Origin: Arachis hypogaea
Lineage: Eukaryota; Streptophyta; Magnoliopsida; Fabales; Fabaceae
Length of the DNA: 64,000 nucleotides
Assembly (NCBI RefSeq): GCF_003086295.3
Contig: NC_092052.1
Span: 28,371,427-28,435,426 of the forward strand
Reading direction: 5' to 3'
Under the pieces are notes generated by a model. The model had not been told where the DNA came from. It saw nothing but the letters and a program-made list of their open reading frames with translations, and searched no databases. The number at the start of each line of letters is the position of its first letter. The stretch's first letter is position 1. Position numbers and translations under genes: made by a program. Positions 1 through 12,120 of the stretch are shown here, piece by piece.

Positions 1-2151
1 TTAACCTGGAGCAAGCGGGACAAACCACCATCCTTGCTACTACCTAGGTATCACAATCAGAATCATATTCGATATCATTTCATAATCATAATCAATCTCG
101 TCATCGATCTCATCCTCAATCTGGTATTCAATCTTATTCTCAATCTCATATTCAATAGTATTTAAACTCGCCCATCATCATCCTTCATCATCATATTTAA
201 TTACCATTCATCATCACAATCACTTTCAATCTTGAGCATAACCTTCAAACTCACACTCCTATTCCCAAACCCTAATTTATCCTTCTAAACCTTTCTTCAC
301 TTCCAAGAAATCTCCATTTCCTAACTTCATCTCATTACTAGGCCTATTACTAAGATCTAGAGTTAAAAGGATGAAAATAGAGGCTTAGAGTTTTAAAATG
401 GGGTTTAAGACATAAAATATTTATTTGCTGAAAACAGGGCTATGCGTACGCATGTCATGTGTATGCGTACGCATAGGTCTCTTCTGGCCCAAGATACGTA
501 CGCATGTCAAGGTATGCGTTCAAGGTATGCGTACGCATACCTGCTAAATAGAAACGACCCTTCACGTACAAAGGGTATGCATACGCATGCAAGGAGGTTT
601 TATAAAAAAATTTGGCTAAGTCTGCAGAATTTTAATTTTGAACCCCAAAACTTCCGACGCGCATAATTTTTTTATTTTAAATAATTTTTCATCCGTTCTT
701 GAAATGGCATAAACTTCACGGACCTAATTTTCATATTAAATAAGTTTGAAACCATTTGGGGGTTTGGAAGCCAAGTTATGGTGCGCCAAATTTCGGTCAA
801 AAATCAACTTTTCACAAAAGTTACCAAAATCTCTATTCTTCAAAATCTCATCTTCGACCAAAGTTCCTTAACCCAAAACAACCCAAATTCTAACCAAAAT
901 TCTGTCATACCCTTATCACCCCCTCTCAACATATCAATGTCTACTTCTATCACTTTCCTCCCAACAAACCTATAATCAACTAACATTATTCATAAACCAA
1001 CAATCAAGTATTATCTTTATTAACAATTATTACCAAAACTCGTCATGGATCAACATTAACATTCAGTATCCTCATTAATCGTCACACAATACAAATACCG
1101 CTTACCTTCCTTACCTTTTTTCCGGCCTCTGGCCCAAAATTTCACGGCCTCCGACCCAACATCCATTCAATTCAACACAACTCATAAACACACAATAATT
1201 ATCCAACACTAATATCAATTTCATATACATGATCAATTTCCTTCATGCATTCTCTACACACATCAATCCATCCAAACATATCATTCAAGCTTAATTCTAA
1301 GGGCATCTACCCTAAGGATTCACATCACACCACACGGTACTTAAATGAAACTTAAACCGTACCTTAGCCGATTTCTCGTAAAGTCCAAAGACACCTCAAG
1401 GTTAATATTCCTCAAGAATCCACAGCCCCAAAGCCTCTTTAAACCAAATTTCCGCCACCAAGGTCCAACAATTAAGCTCCCAGCATCATCAATGTTCTCC
1501 AAATCAAGAATATTCAATCTAATCCCACAACATATCACTATAATCAACATTCAAGCTTGCTAACCCACAAACCAACAAGGGATTGAGATTCTTACCTTCA
1601 CTCATAGATCCTTGAGCAATACTTACAAGGAATCAAGGCTAGTGAACCCCTAAACATGAAAATCATCAAGGAATTGAATTCCTCAAACTCTAGACCCAAA
1701 TTTATTATACCGGCAGAAATAGAGCTAGGAAAATGCGAGTTACTTACAGTTTTGTTTGGATGAAATTGAAGATCTTGATGAGCCTGACGCGTGGCTGCAA
1801 ACGACTCGTCAATCAGAGCTCCGGATTAAAAGTTACGGTCCAAAGAAGGAGGAGATGAATCGTAGTGAGGGTTTGGTGCTCCCTTCACCATTTTCAGCAT
1901 GTTTCTCATGAATGGGGAAGAGAAATCCTGAATTCACTTAAGTGCGGGTTGGATTGGGTTGGGCCTTGAGCCCAATACGGGTCTGATTCGCTTGGTTCGG
2001 CCCAATCTTGGGTCAAATTCTTTGAAATTAGTGTCAAAATTCTTATTTTAATTATTTTTTCTTTATTAAACCATAAAATTTAATTTTATAATTTCTTAAA
2101 ATAATAATTAATTTTTTGGCTAATTATTTACTAATTTTTACGGGTTTTACA
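1..2151 (-). mobile_element. Partial long LTR, Tekay/Del-like, cut by window edge
   Basis: Read on the minus strand the element starts at 2151 with TGTAAAACCCG and runs left out of the window. It is collinear with the longer copies at 12683-16947 and 51072-54357. Shared landmarks are a 'ccgattgacgagtcg'-type block near 1810-1830, a 'ggaggccgtgaa' block near 1120-1160, a CpG-rich palindrome zone near 440-600, and the start of a minisatellite at the left edge. No open reading frame of note is present. The LTR call rests on the TG start and on the complete copies, which end in CA. Assignment to the Tekay/Del lineage is an inference from LTR length and termini. It interrupts the LINE that begins at 2152. 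Confidence 0.65.
440..600. repeat. CpG-rich palindrome cluster inside long LTR
   Basis: The 12-bp palindrome ATGCGTACGCAT and close variants recur about five times in 160 bp of otherwise AT-rich DNA. The equivalent place in the two other long LTRs (14365-14640 and 52450-52700) holds a different but similarly CpG-rich, palindromic sequence. Confidence 0.7.
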
Positions 2152-2680
2152 GTTAGAGGCGATGGGGATGAAGGAGCTGTCCGAGGCAAGAGTGGCGGTC
2201 TTGGCGAAGTTAGTGATGATGAGAATTTTGGGGATATTGATGATGAAAATGACACAAATGGAGATTGAAGTGGGTTGAATAAAGAAGGTGAAACGGTAAA
2301 TAAAGGCAGGACAAATAAAGAAGGTGTTGTATTTATTGTTGTAAATGGAAGAAGAGGATCGAATGAAGATCAGAAGGTATTGGTGCAGGGTAGGGAGGGG
2401 ATTGAAGATGCCCAAAGGGGAGATGACGGAGCTGAAAATGATGCGAAAATTGGTGACAATCAGAGCTCAACATTGGAGGAGCAGATGTTGGAAAACAAGA
2501 GGACTTGAAAATTAGCGGCGGAATCTGGTACTATGTTGTACAACGAAGAAGAAGATATCATGGCTATTCTCCAAGCTCAAAGGGAAGAAATTGCTTAGAA
2601 AAGAAGAATGGCAAAACAAAAGGCAAAAACAAGGCGTTGCAGACCCAAAAATAAAAACAAGGTGTGTAATAATCTTTTAA
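2152..2680 (+). pseudogene. LINE ORF1 tail and linker
   Basis: Reading frames here give an acidic, low-complexity stretch rich in Gly, Asp, Glu and Asn, followed near 2540-2640 by a basic motif 'KQKAKTRRCRPKNKNK'. This basic tail just before the endonuclease start is typical of plant L1 ORF1/ORF2 junctions. In-frame stops occur near 2270, 2506 and 2596. It would have encoded a nucleic-acid-binding protein of the LINE particle. The upstream RNA-binding and zinc-knuckle parts are absent because of the truncation. Confidence 0.6.
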
Positions 2681-2681
2681 G

Positions 2682-5600
2682 ATGATCTTTAATTCATAGA
2701 ATGTTAGGGGGTTGAGGGGGGATAGTAAGGTGAGAATGATAAAGGACCTTAAGAAAAAATAAAGACTGAACATGTTAGGTCTGACTGAGACTAAAAGGCC
2801 TATAGTGACAAAGTTTGATGTGGCTCGTTTGTGGGGGGTGTGATAGTGCTGGGTGGGCATATGTAGAGGCTGACGGTGCATCAGGTGGGTTATTGTTAAT
2901 GTGGGATGAAACTGATTTTAAAATGAATAACTGTTATAAAGGGGAGAGATGGTTGTTTGTAGAAGGGACATATTAAAGAATAATTTTCAACTGTACGTTT
3001 TTCTTGGTTTTTGGTGCTCATACTAGAGAGGAAAAACTTGTTGTGTGGGAGGAGTTGAGCTATACTGTTGGTTTGTGCCACGTCCCTTGTTGCTTCATGG
3101 GAGACTTTAATGAGATTGTAAACATTGAGGAAAGAAAAGGTACTACTAGCCTAACAGTGTCTGCTGAGGACTTCAAGGATTGGATACAAGATATGCACTT
3201 GTTGGACTTATCGCTTAATGACCGTAAGTTTACATAGTTCAGAGGACAGTCCTGCAGTCAGATTAATAGAGTTCTGGTTAGCCTGGAATGGATTGAGGAG
3301 TTTTGAGAGATTTGCTTAAGAGGAGGACCAAGGGGCTTGTCAGATCACTGCCCGATGATAGTAGAAGACTCAAGGTTGAGATATGGACCTAGACCGTTCA
3401 GGAGCCTAGACTCATGGTTTACAGACGAAGGTTTTCTCAGAATGGTAAAAGAGGAATGGTGGGGGGCTAGGAGAGGTACAATTCACAGATAAATTGAAGG
3501 CCTTGACGATTCCGTTTGGGAGATGGTACAGAGACAATCTTGGGGATATGGATAGCAAAATCATGAAATTTGAGGAAGAGATCAAGAAGATAGATGACAT
3601 GGTAAGTAATGGGGTATATGATGGAACAGTGGAGGCAAGAAGAAAGGCGTTAGTGACTTGCTGTGAGAAGTGGTTTGTGAGAAAAGAATTACACTGGAAA
3701 CAGATGTTGCGTTCCCACCTCGCAAAGGACATGGACAAAAATACTAGGTACTTCCATAACATAGCTTCAACAAGAAGGAGGAACAACATGATTGATGCAC
3801 TGGTAATTAATGGAAGATTGGTAAGAAATCAAGCAAGAATAAAAATTGCTATCAGAGAGTTCTACAAGAATTTATATCATCAGGAGGAGTCTCCTATGGT
3901 GGGTTTTAGAGACGGTCTGGTGGGTATGATATCTGAAGAGGATGCCGCGACCTTAGAGGTGCTGCCATCAGCTGAGGAGATTAAAGATGCAGTGTGGAAC
4001 TGTGAATCTTCTAGGGCACCAGGGAGTGACGGGTACAACTTCAATTTTATTAAGAAGTGCTAGGACGAGATTGGGGCTGAGTTCACAGCAGCTGTGGTGG
4101 GGTTCTTTCATACTTCTAGGCTACCGCCCGATACTAATATAACTTGGGACCAAAGAGATCAATGACCTCTGACCAATTAGCATGGTGGGTTGTGTGTATA
4201 AGGTGATTTCTAAGGTGTTGGTTAGGAGGATGAAATCAGTTATGCCAGACCTAGTTGGAGAGACTTAGAGTGCCTTTGTCAAGGGTTGAAAAATACATGA
4301 CGGGGCACTTATTGCATGTGAAACTGTACATTAGCTTAAAATGAGGAAAAAGCAAGCGGTAACAATCAAACTAGACTTTCAAAAGGCATATGATAGGGTC
4401 AAGTGGAGTTTTATAGACATTGTCCTGCAGAAGATGGGTTTTGGCCGCAAGTGGAGGGAATGGGTTATGGAGTGCGTCGGCACAACCTCTATGTCACCAA
4501 CAAAGCCGTTCAGGATGGAAAGAGGTCTAAGACAAGGTGATCCTCTATCTCTATTCTTGTTTGTACTTGTTGTTGATGTCTTATACAGAATGATTGGAGA
4601 GGCAGTTAGAAATGGCCGGATAACCCCATTACTTGTTGGGAGAGACAACATTGAATTGTCACATCTTCAATTTGCTGACGATACTGTGTTGTTCTATCTG
4701 CCAGAGGAGGAGACCATTAAGAATTACAAGAGGCTTCTACGATGCTTTGAGTTAATGTTGGGCTTAAGTATCAATTTTGACAAGTCCAGTTTGATCCCAA
4801 TCAATTGTGAACAGTAGTGGATTCGAAGTATGTGTAGCCTGCTGGGGTGCAAGGAAGCTACTCTACCGGTTAGATACCTTGGTGTCCTTCTAGGAGCTAA
4901 CCTGAGGTTGGTTAAGACCTGGAAGCCAATTATAAACAAAGTGGAGGAGAAGCTCAACTTGTGGAAATCTAAGGTACTGAACAAAGCTGGAAAGTTGGTG
5001 CTCATCAAAGCAGTACTAAATAGCTTGCCGGTATATTACTTAAGCTTATATAAGATGCCGAAGGCTGTTGCAGAGAAGCTTATTTCATTACAGAGAAGGT
5101 TCTTGTGGAGCAAGGAGGATGGCAGGAACGGTATGGCTTTGGTTAGTTGGGAAGTGGTCCAAGCCCCAGAAAAGCTCGGTGGATTAGGGGTCGGAGATGC
5201 GATGGTTCGTAACACAGCACTACTGTTTAAGTGGTGGTGAAGGTTCTCAAAGGAGGAGTGTCCATTATGGAAGAAGGTGGTATACTCTTGTAACAACCTT
5301 TCTCCTAATGCGCTATTATCAACCCATATGCTACCTACTAGAAGGGGTCCATGGAAGGACATATGTCAACTACAGATAAAGGACCAACATATAAGAAACA
5401 AGTTGATAACTGGCCTATCCGTGGAGATTGGTGATGGAAGAAGAACTTATTTTTGGGAAGATATTTGGATAAGTGGTGGCCCTTTGAAGGATAGGTTTTC
5501 AAGACTCTTCTTGGTTTCAATCCAAAAAGGATTAGTCACACCGGTGTGTGGCTTTTGGGATGAGTTAGAGTGGATTTGGAACTTCCAATGGAGACATGAG

Positions 5601-6250
5601 CTTTTCCAATAAGAGTTGGAACTTGTAAATCAGTTACACGACACTCTAAGGCCAGTTAAACTAGCTGTTGACAGAGAAGATAGAGTGGTCTGGAAGTTTG
5701 ATAAACAATGTGTATTTTCTACTAACAATTTTGTGCAGGTGTTGCAGGCAGAAATACTTCCAGATAACGTAACAAGTTATAGTTTCACTAAGACTATTTG
5801 GAGAGGGTTAGTCCCTCCAAGAGTTGAGCTGTTTGCATGGTTTGTCTTGATAGGCAGGGTACATACAAAGGAAAGATTAGGTCGTCTTGGAATTATAAAT
5901 CCGAGTAATAATGTGTGTCTTTTGTGTAATACGGATGTTGAATATGTTCACCACTTGTTTCTTGACTGTGACTTTACTTGGCAGATGTGGTGCGCTTAGT
6001 TATTTGATCTTGGCAGACATTGGTCCTTCCCAGGTATGGTGAAGGAACACTTTCTAAGCTGGACAGGTGTAACCTTTAGAAAGGAGGAGCGTAAGAAGTG
6101 GTTCATAATTTTCTTTGCGATAGATTGGAATATATGGTTGGAAAGGAATAGGAGGTTGTTTTAGAATACAGCAAAATGTGTAGAGGAAATCAACAATATG
6201 ACTCTTCTCAACTACAAGGAGTGGAGAAGTCAGGATCCCTTTAGTTGTTG
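2682..6250 (+). pseudogene. LINE ORF2 (endonuclease-reverse transcriptase), broken
   Basis: ORF2 would cut target DNA and reverse-transcribe the LINE RNA. It appears to begin at the ATG at 2682 (M-I-F-N-S, stop, N-V-R-G), where the usual Trp codon has become TAG. The endonuclease motif GDFNEIVN lies at 3099-3122. RT motifs include 'APGSDGYNF' near 4018, 'LDFQKAYDRVKW' near 4370 and the catalytic 'FADDTVLF' near 4672. The C-terminal cysteine region 'CLLCNTDVEYVHHLFLDC' lies near 5920-5970. At least two frame changes (between 3237 and 3494, and between 4063 and 4341) and stops at 4815, 5238 and 5610 break it. No RNase H domain was recognised. Confidence 0.85.
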
Positions 6251-6462
6251 ATGGCAATGCCGAAGATAACCTTAGGATAATTTATTAGATGTCTAAAATA
6301 GGTGTTATCTTATTGTTTTACAGAGTTGTTCGCTCCACTTTCTTGTTGAACTTCTTTGTTTCAAAAAAATTTTTATATTGACTCAACTCGGTTTGTTTCG
6401 GATCGCTTTCGAATCGGGTCACAATAGATCCAGTAACTTTTTAGGACTGAGTCGGAGTCTAA

Positions 6463-6560
6463 TTAAACTCGGCCCGACCTAACCCATGAACATCCCTAAT
6501 TCTACCTCCATTTAAACTCGGCCCGACCTAACCCATGAACATCCCTAATTCTACCTCCAT
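6463..6560. repeat. 49-bp tandem duplication
   Basis: A 49-bp block containing 'actcggcccgacctaaccc' occurs twice head to tail, starting at 6463 and 6512, with no difference visible. It lies between the LINE tail and the SINE target site. Confidence 0.85.
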
Positions 6561-6586
6561 TTCCAACATGGCCCTCACGTTCTTTT

Positions 6587-6774
6587 TTTTTTTTTTTGGT
6601 TTCCCACGGTATCCCCCAACCCGGCAGGTCAAGGACTAATGCGTCGCAGTACTGAGCTCCATTTAAGGGTTTGCCGCTGGCCAATGAGTTGCTGCATGCA
6701 CAAGGCGGGATTCGAACCCCCGACACTTGCTTAAGCGGACTAGTGAGCTAACCACTAGACCAACCCAACTTGGT
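6587..6774 (-). mobile_element. tRNA-derived SINE
   Basis: On the minus strand the element begins at 6774 with a tRNA-like A-box region (TGGTCTAGTGGTTAGCTC) followed by a B box (GGTTCGAATCC) near 6710-6720. A non-tRNA body follows, and it ends in an A tract seen as a T run at 6587-6597 on the plus strand. It is flanked by an 18-bp perfect target duplication, tggccctcacgttctttt, at 6569-6586 and 6775-6792. About 188 bp is normal for plant SINEs. A and B boxes would form an internal RNA polymerase III promoter. Confidence 0.9.
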
Positions 6775-6792
6775 TGGCCCTCACGTTCTTTT

Positions 6793-7350
6793 GGTAAACT
6801 ACCAATTCACCCCTACTATTTGGGCTTATTGATTGGATCCCGCAATTTCGATCTCAGAAATTATTTTTCCCATAAACCCGGGTTACACAGCAAATGAGCC
6901 ATTTCTAGAAAAAAAAAACACCAACATTGGGCCAAAATTAAAAAAGAAAACGGCCTTCACCAATAAAGCAATTCATCAGTTAACGATTATCATAAAAATT
7001 ATTTACTTTATGCCTCCTAAATAATTTTATACAAATGGCTTGTGGTGGAGTGTATGCGTAACGGAATTGTGTTGCTAATCATCAAATTTCATGATCGAGG
7101 CACAATTCAGCAACCAGTCCAAATGGAATTTCACAATGACTGGAATTTCACAATGACTGGAATTTCAATCCGTTGAATTTGATATATATTTTTCTTTCCC
7201 TTTTTATTTCTTATTAGTGATTAGTAAAACTACAAGTTATAACTACAATTAGGCTACATGTGGAATTAGGTGTACAAAATGCAGCGTTCCTTAAAATGAA
7301 AGAGTGCAAGAAAATTGAATGTGACATTTTGAGCTCCAACATCAATGAGA
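6793..7350. other. Intergenic spacer and likely 3' UTR of the kinase gene
   Basis: AT-rich, with no protein or RNA gene recognised. The part next to 7350 probably serves as 3' untranslated sequence of the minus-strand kinase gene. A direct repeat of 'tggaatttcacaatgac' occurs near 7120-7160. Confidence 0.4.
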
Positions 7351-10144
7351 TCAAGGTTTGCCATCGCAACTTGGAATCGGTTCCTCTTGAACGTAATTCA
7401 GTGGCAGTTTTGCCTTTGAGTTATTCTGCTCTGCCGCCGCCTTTGGTGAGCTCACTAAATTCCAATCTGGTTCTTGAATCTGGGACATAACTACGGTTTT
7501 AGTAGCAGCAAGAGACTCATAGAATTGATCTTGATCAGGTGATTCCCGAAACCCCAACCAATCACCTCTTCTTTCTAAGCAGGGGAAGTCTTGTATCTTC
7601 CTTTTCTGCATCTCATCCTTAACTACCTGAAATTAGTATTATGCAAATATAAGTGAGGGCCAGGGCAACATGACAAAACTCTTGTTTCATGCAACAAGAT
7701 TTTCTTCAACTATTCGGAGTTAAGAGTTAGAAAAAAAATGCATAGCCGTGCCTTGATAAATCTGGTTCTGAATTCATTTAAATTAATTGCGTGGTATTGT
7801 GAATTTCTATAACCATGTTAACCAAACGTCGAAATGATAACCAAATAACTGTTATCTTAGTATAAATTGCACATTATGATCCACGGCACAGCGCTTTTTA
7901 TTCCCAATATAATGATATCAAGGAAATGAAAGCAACTCCAGTATTATATGCAAAACCAAATCAATGAAAACCAATTCCTGATATCAGTTAATCAGCATGT
8001 ATTTTTGTTACTAAATGGATGTCTTAAATGACCTACTATAACTCGGTGCACGATGCATCAAAGATAATACAATAGTATAGATCTAACAGAAATTATCTGT
8101 CAAAGTATGCTAGATCTATAACACTGGATTATCTCCATGCATCAAAGCATGGTTCACAAACTATAGATATCTGTAAATGAAAATTCCACTAATATGCTTG
8201 GCCAGCCCCCATAACTCAAAAGGTTAAAATTCATACGGGGAACTCTGACAGCATCATTCTACAATTGAACCCGTTTCTACATGAAGAACAATTCCCTGTT
8301 TCCACTGCTAATGTCCACCTCTGAAGATTCTAAGAATACATTCTTAGGTATTTCTAAGAATACAAGCTGTGCTGAGTGATCACCATTTGTCTCCCATTTT
8401 AACATTTTTAAAGCAAAAGAATAAAGCAAAAGTAGCCCACATAGAATGGTACATAAACAAAGCAAAATTCCATACTCCAAGAATATAAATTTCCCATTCA
8501 ACTTTCCCAAGTTTCCTCCGCACTTATATGTGGACCTAAATATGTGGTTTCTTAACACTCGAAGATAGGGATGTATTATTAAGTTGGATATGCAGAAGCT
8601 TTAATACAGAACATCAATCTCTGCCAAAATTCAAACTGACATCACTAACATGACAGCACTCTCCAAACGACCTCCGCAATCAATTTCAAATCAACGAATG
8701 ATCTTTTTATATTTCAAGTTTTTCATACTATTTCTGTACTAGAAAAATGCACAAAGGAACCCTCTTTTTTGGGAGAATGTATCCGCAAGACGGATCCTGC
8801 AGACTTCTAAACTCTTAAATGATAAGTTGTCCAATGTCCACAATAAGCATTTTGATTACATAACATTGCTCTTGTACACAACTTTGTTTCGGAACAGCTA
8901 TCGTTACTAAAATCAAAGTGACACCAACACTACCATTAATCAATATGCGACCACCGTATACAGCAAGCAACTACATCGAATGTGCTCTAGCCTTCTTTCC
9001 TCTTCTTCCCAAAAACCCTCCTCGGTATCTAATCTAACGGTGAAAGAAGGTTCGTCAACTCCATAAAAATGACGCACACGTTTGAATGTGAAACAAGTTA
9101 AACATTTTCTAATGAGTTCGTTCACCTATTATGACCATCATCCTATGATTTCTATTCACTACTATTTCAATTATAACCACCAAGGCCAAAAGATAAGAAC
9201 AAAGAGAATTAAAAAAAAGCAACAAACCTGAAACAACTTGGCATCAAGCTTTGGGGGACCAACCTGGGCCACAGCCAAGGAACCAAAGAAATTCCCCAAC
9301 AACGCCGCATCCCAAACACCCAAACCCATCACGATACCCGCCGCGAACCCGCCCAAGAAACTGTCCCCTGCCCCCGTCGGATCAACCTGATCCGCAGCAA
9401 AAGGCGGCACCTTCAACTCCCCGTCCTTCCAGAACACCTCACACCCATGCCTTCCGCACGTGACCACCACGCAGCACCACTTCCTCGCCTCCTCAATATC
9501 GACGAAAATCGCCTCTTCTGCCGAACACTTCAAGAACGCGATCCTAGGGAGAAGGTGGAAGAATCCCGTTTCATTCAAATTCACGAGGCTCACCGTTCCA
9601 TCTTCGGGGTCGAATGTTCGGATTATGGCCTGCGCGTCGACGAAAACGACGCTGCATAGGTCGAGCATTGATTGGAGCGTCTCAGGGAGGATCTCGCCGG
9701 CGACGCCGACAGCCAAGCCGAAGAGGAAGAGGGAATTGGAGGGGAGGTCGGAGGGGGTTATGGGATCGCATGATCCGACACGTTTGAGGATTCGGTCGGG
9801 GTGGCCGGAGGGGGAAGGGAGGTGGTGTCGGGGGTAGCGGAGAGGAAGTGAGCGTGGAAGACGGTAGTTTGGGAGGTTGAGACGACGATTGGGGGGTGGA
9901 GGGTGGTGGTGGTGGTGGCGGAGGAATAGGAGAAGTCGGAGCCGACCTTGGAGAGGAGGAGGAAGGGGAGGGAAAGGGAGTGGAGGACGGGGGAGATGAA
10001 GGAGGGGGCGCCGCCGAGGGCGTGGGCAGTTACGTGGTGGTCGCGGATGAGGACGTCATGGCAGTAGTTTCCGACGACAAGGCCTCCATCGGCAGTGGTG
10101 GGGGCGGTGGGGGAACGGGGTTGGGTGGGAGAGTGGATAACCAT
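7351..10144 (-). CDS. pfkB-family sugar kinase, myo-inositol kinase-like, frameshifted
   Basis: Probably phosphorylates myo-inositol using ATP in the cytosol, on the lipid-independent phytate route. Exon 1 runs 10144-9228 and exon 2 7626-7351, joined in phase 0; donor CAG|GTTTGT and acceptor TTTCAG|GTAG are visible. Family motifs are 'GLVVGNYCHDVLI' near residue 20, 'LGGAPSFIS', 'AVGVAGEILPETL', and the pfkB signature 'DPTGAGDSFLGGF' with the catalytic Asp near 9340-9370. Total length would be near 397 residues, slightly longer than the Arabidopsis homologue I recall, because of a C-terminal tail. One base appears to be missing around the 5-G run at 9810-9814, so the ATG frame stops at 9758. 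This is a real lesion or a sequencing error. Start chosen: the only upstream ATG in frame with the family N terminus. Confidence 0.8.
7627..9227 (-). other. Intron of the kinase gene
   Basis: The 1.6-kb single intron has GT and AG ends. It is AT-rich with polypyrimidine stretches, and I recognise no gene inside it. Small reading frames within it look random. Confidence 0.65.
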
Positions 10145-10560
10145 TGTGATGAGGGAGAGAAGGGATCATGGGTGAGAATGAGAAGGGGTTTCAAGAGTTC
10201 TGAGAGTCCATTATTATTGTTATAGAAGAAGAAGAAAATGAAGAGAGTGAATGAATGGTGTGGTGGGAGAGGAAGAAGACGACGCGCGCCACAAATGTGA
10301 TTTGGGTGTCAATACCTAGTTAGTTGCTGCCTTCCTGCCTTCCTTCCTTTCTACTTTCAACAGCAAGGCGCCCAGAATTTTGGTATGTCTCTCCCTCCTC
10401 TTTTATATTGTTTTCTTTGGTTTTTTTTTTTTTTTTTATTATTATTATCGGCCACTAAAATGGATCAAATCATGGGATCATCAGCTTAGTTGATGCATGT
10501 CGACAGTGGTAACTGGTAAACATGATAAAGACTGAGGATATGAAAAGTTAAAATGGTGCG
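10145..10560 (-). promoter_or_regulatory. Putative promoter and 5' UTR of the kinase gene
   Basis: Upstream of the ATG at 10144 the sequence is purine-rich on the plus strand, so CT-rich on the sense strand, as in many plant leaders. A possible TATA element (ATATAAAA on the minus strand) lies at 10401-10409, about 260 bases before the ATG. Position and sequence only; weak. Confidence 0.35.
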
Positions 10561-10615
10561 GGAATACTAAATATTAATTAGTTTTCAAATAAATTAATTA
10601 TATATTTAATATATT

Positions 10616-10808
10616 TATATATAGAGTTAAATTTTGATGTACTGATTGTGTAAAATATTTTATTCAGTAGTACAATAGTATTCGTTTTGTTGAATGACCA
10701 TTTACAAGAGTAAATATTAAAAGTATTTATTTTTACTAATATGATATTATGTAATTAAAATAAAATTATTTTACACTAATAATATATCAAAATTAAATTC
10801 TTATATAT
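10616..10808. mobile_element. MITE with about 38-bp imperfect terminal inverted repeats
   Basis: The ends 'tatagagttaaattttgat' and 'atcaaaattaaattctta' are inverted copies, and homology extends about 38 bp into each arm. There is no coding capacity. The superfamily is not certain. Confidence 0.6.
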
Positions 10809-11095
10809 ATTATATTTGTGAATGACCAAAATAGCCGTGAAAGCGGGTGCAGTTGGGTATTACCCGCGGCGGAGGATTAACGAAACTCATAAAATTCCTA
10901 CAAAATTTAATGGGCATCTGCATGTCTTACCTACAAATAGTGAAATTACTAAAATATCATTACTTATATATAAAAGTTATATTATATTATTTTGTTGAAA
11001 TTATTTTTATTTTATTTTTTTTATATTTATATTAAAAATTTTATGTGTATGTGAATTATGTTAAATTTGTGTTTAGATTATATTTTAAAAAGAGT
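10809..11095. other. AT-rich spacer
   Basis: AT-rich DNA between two MITEs; no gene or motif recognised. Confidence 0.5.
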
Positions 11096-11146
11096 TTTAA
11101 GTGTATCAAGAATACCGGTATTTTAATTATTTTAACCGTTGATTTG

Positions 11147-11202
<56 letters not shown>

Positions 11203-11246
11203 ACGGTTAAAACAACTGAAACACCGGTATTCTTAGTACACTTAAA
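11096..11246. mobile_element. Hairpin MITE with TA microsatellite loop
   Basis: Two arms of about 48 bp (11096-11143 and 11199-11246) are near-perfect inverted copies. Both carry 'aataccggt' and 'aaccgttgat'. The loop is an expanded (TA)n tract at about 11148-11200. The transcript would fold into a long hairpin. Confidence 0.75.
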
Positions 11247-11932
11247 TTTTTTTCTATATTTTAATATAATTAATTGAATTATATTAGATTATATTATAGT
11301 TGTGTTAATTTAAAAAATTAATATTTATAGATACTCATGATTCGCTTTTTCTATGAGGAGAATTAAATGAAAACACGTGATGGAAATTGGACAAAAATAA
11401 AAGTATTTTTTTAAGAGGCCATCTAGTGTACAGATCAAATTTTATATAGATTTACGGATATTCTTTTTTGCTGCATCTCTTCTTGACACGTGTTACTATC
11501 TTTTGCAAAATGGTGCAGGGATCAGGAGAAGGTAGGCGCTCATGGGAATGGTTAGCTGAGTTTGTTGGGGTTGCACAACAGCTTCATGGGTTGGGTTTTT
11601 TAGGTCGGGTGGAGTACTTCTTAAAAAAAATGGATGAAACAATTGGGTTGAGTCTTCAGCAATCTTTCATTCTCGCACCATGTTCAGTTGCCAACCGAAG
11701 GAGAAACATCTCCTTGTAAGGAAACCCTAGGTTCCTCCACCGCAACCTCCGCTTTCGGGATTCTCATTGTCGCCGTTAGTTGCACGGGAGCTCCAACCAC
11801 GTGCCTCCATTGCGAGCGTCGTCACCGAAGTGGTGGAGTCTCGCGTTCTATAACCCATAATCCTGTTCCGTCGCTCTTCTCCCGCTCTTCTCCCGCCCTC
11901 CCTCGTGGTCGCATCATTCAGGTTTGAGGAGA
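11247..11932. other. Unassigned segment, GC-rich at 11690-11932
   Basis: The first part is AT-rich. From about 11690 the base composition rises and resembles a first exon or 5' UTR of a dicot gene, with 'CCACGTG'-like words. No recognisable protein is encoded on either strand; the short frames lack family motifs. Confidence 0.35.
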
Positions 11933-11942
11933 ATACTACACC

Positions 11943-12110
11943 GGAAATGGATCTTCTCAATTTTTTTAACAATTGAGAGAGTAAAGTGTAATCTCTCACC
12001 ATTAATTTTATAAGTGGGATCAATAATAAATATGAGAGAGAGAACAATAAAGGGCTAGAGATCACACTTTACACCTCAATTTTTTTTAACAATGGAGAGG
12101 ATCCATTCCC
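11943..12110. mobile_element. Mutator-like MITE with 9-10 bp target duplication
   Basis: Terminal inverted repeats of roughly 50 bp begin 'ggaaatggatc' and end 'gatccattccc'. The element is flanked by atactacacc at 11933-11942 and 12111-12120. A 9-10 bp duplication fits the Mutator superfamily. No coding sequence. Confidence 0.8.
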
Positions 12111-12120
12111 ATACTACACC

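Larger units (their letters stand above)
2152..6372 (+). mobile_element. Degenerate L1-type LINE, 5' truncated
   Basis: A non-LTR retrotransposon relic in sense orientation. The 5' end is lost where the long LTR joins at 2151/2152. It holds the tail of ORF1, then endonuclease, reverse transcriptase and a C-terminal zinc-binding RT domain of ORF2. The 3' end is placed at the short A-rich tract near 6361-6370. No target duplication can be checked because the 5' end is missing. Numerous stops and frame changes mean it is dead. Confidence 0.85.

Noticed and set aside
1341..1563. Short frames on both strands within the left LTR
   Set aside because: The homologous LTR at 12683-16947 does not keep them open.
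6700..6774. A tRNA-like sequence with a B box
   Set aside because: It continues into a SINE body with an A tail and an 18-bp target duplication, and no complete cloverleaf follows, so it is not a tRNA gene.
9251..10225. Long plus-strand frames over the kinase gene
   Set aside because: They are shadows of the GC-rich minus-strand exon. Their proteins are Pro/Arg or Gly-rich and match nothing.
11045..11236. Frame encoding repeated Tyr-Ile
   Set aside because: Produced by the (TA)n tract in a hairpin MITE.
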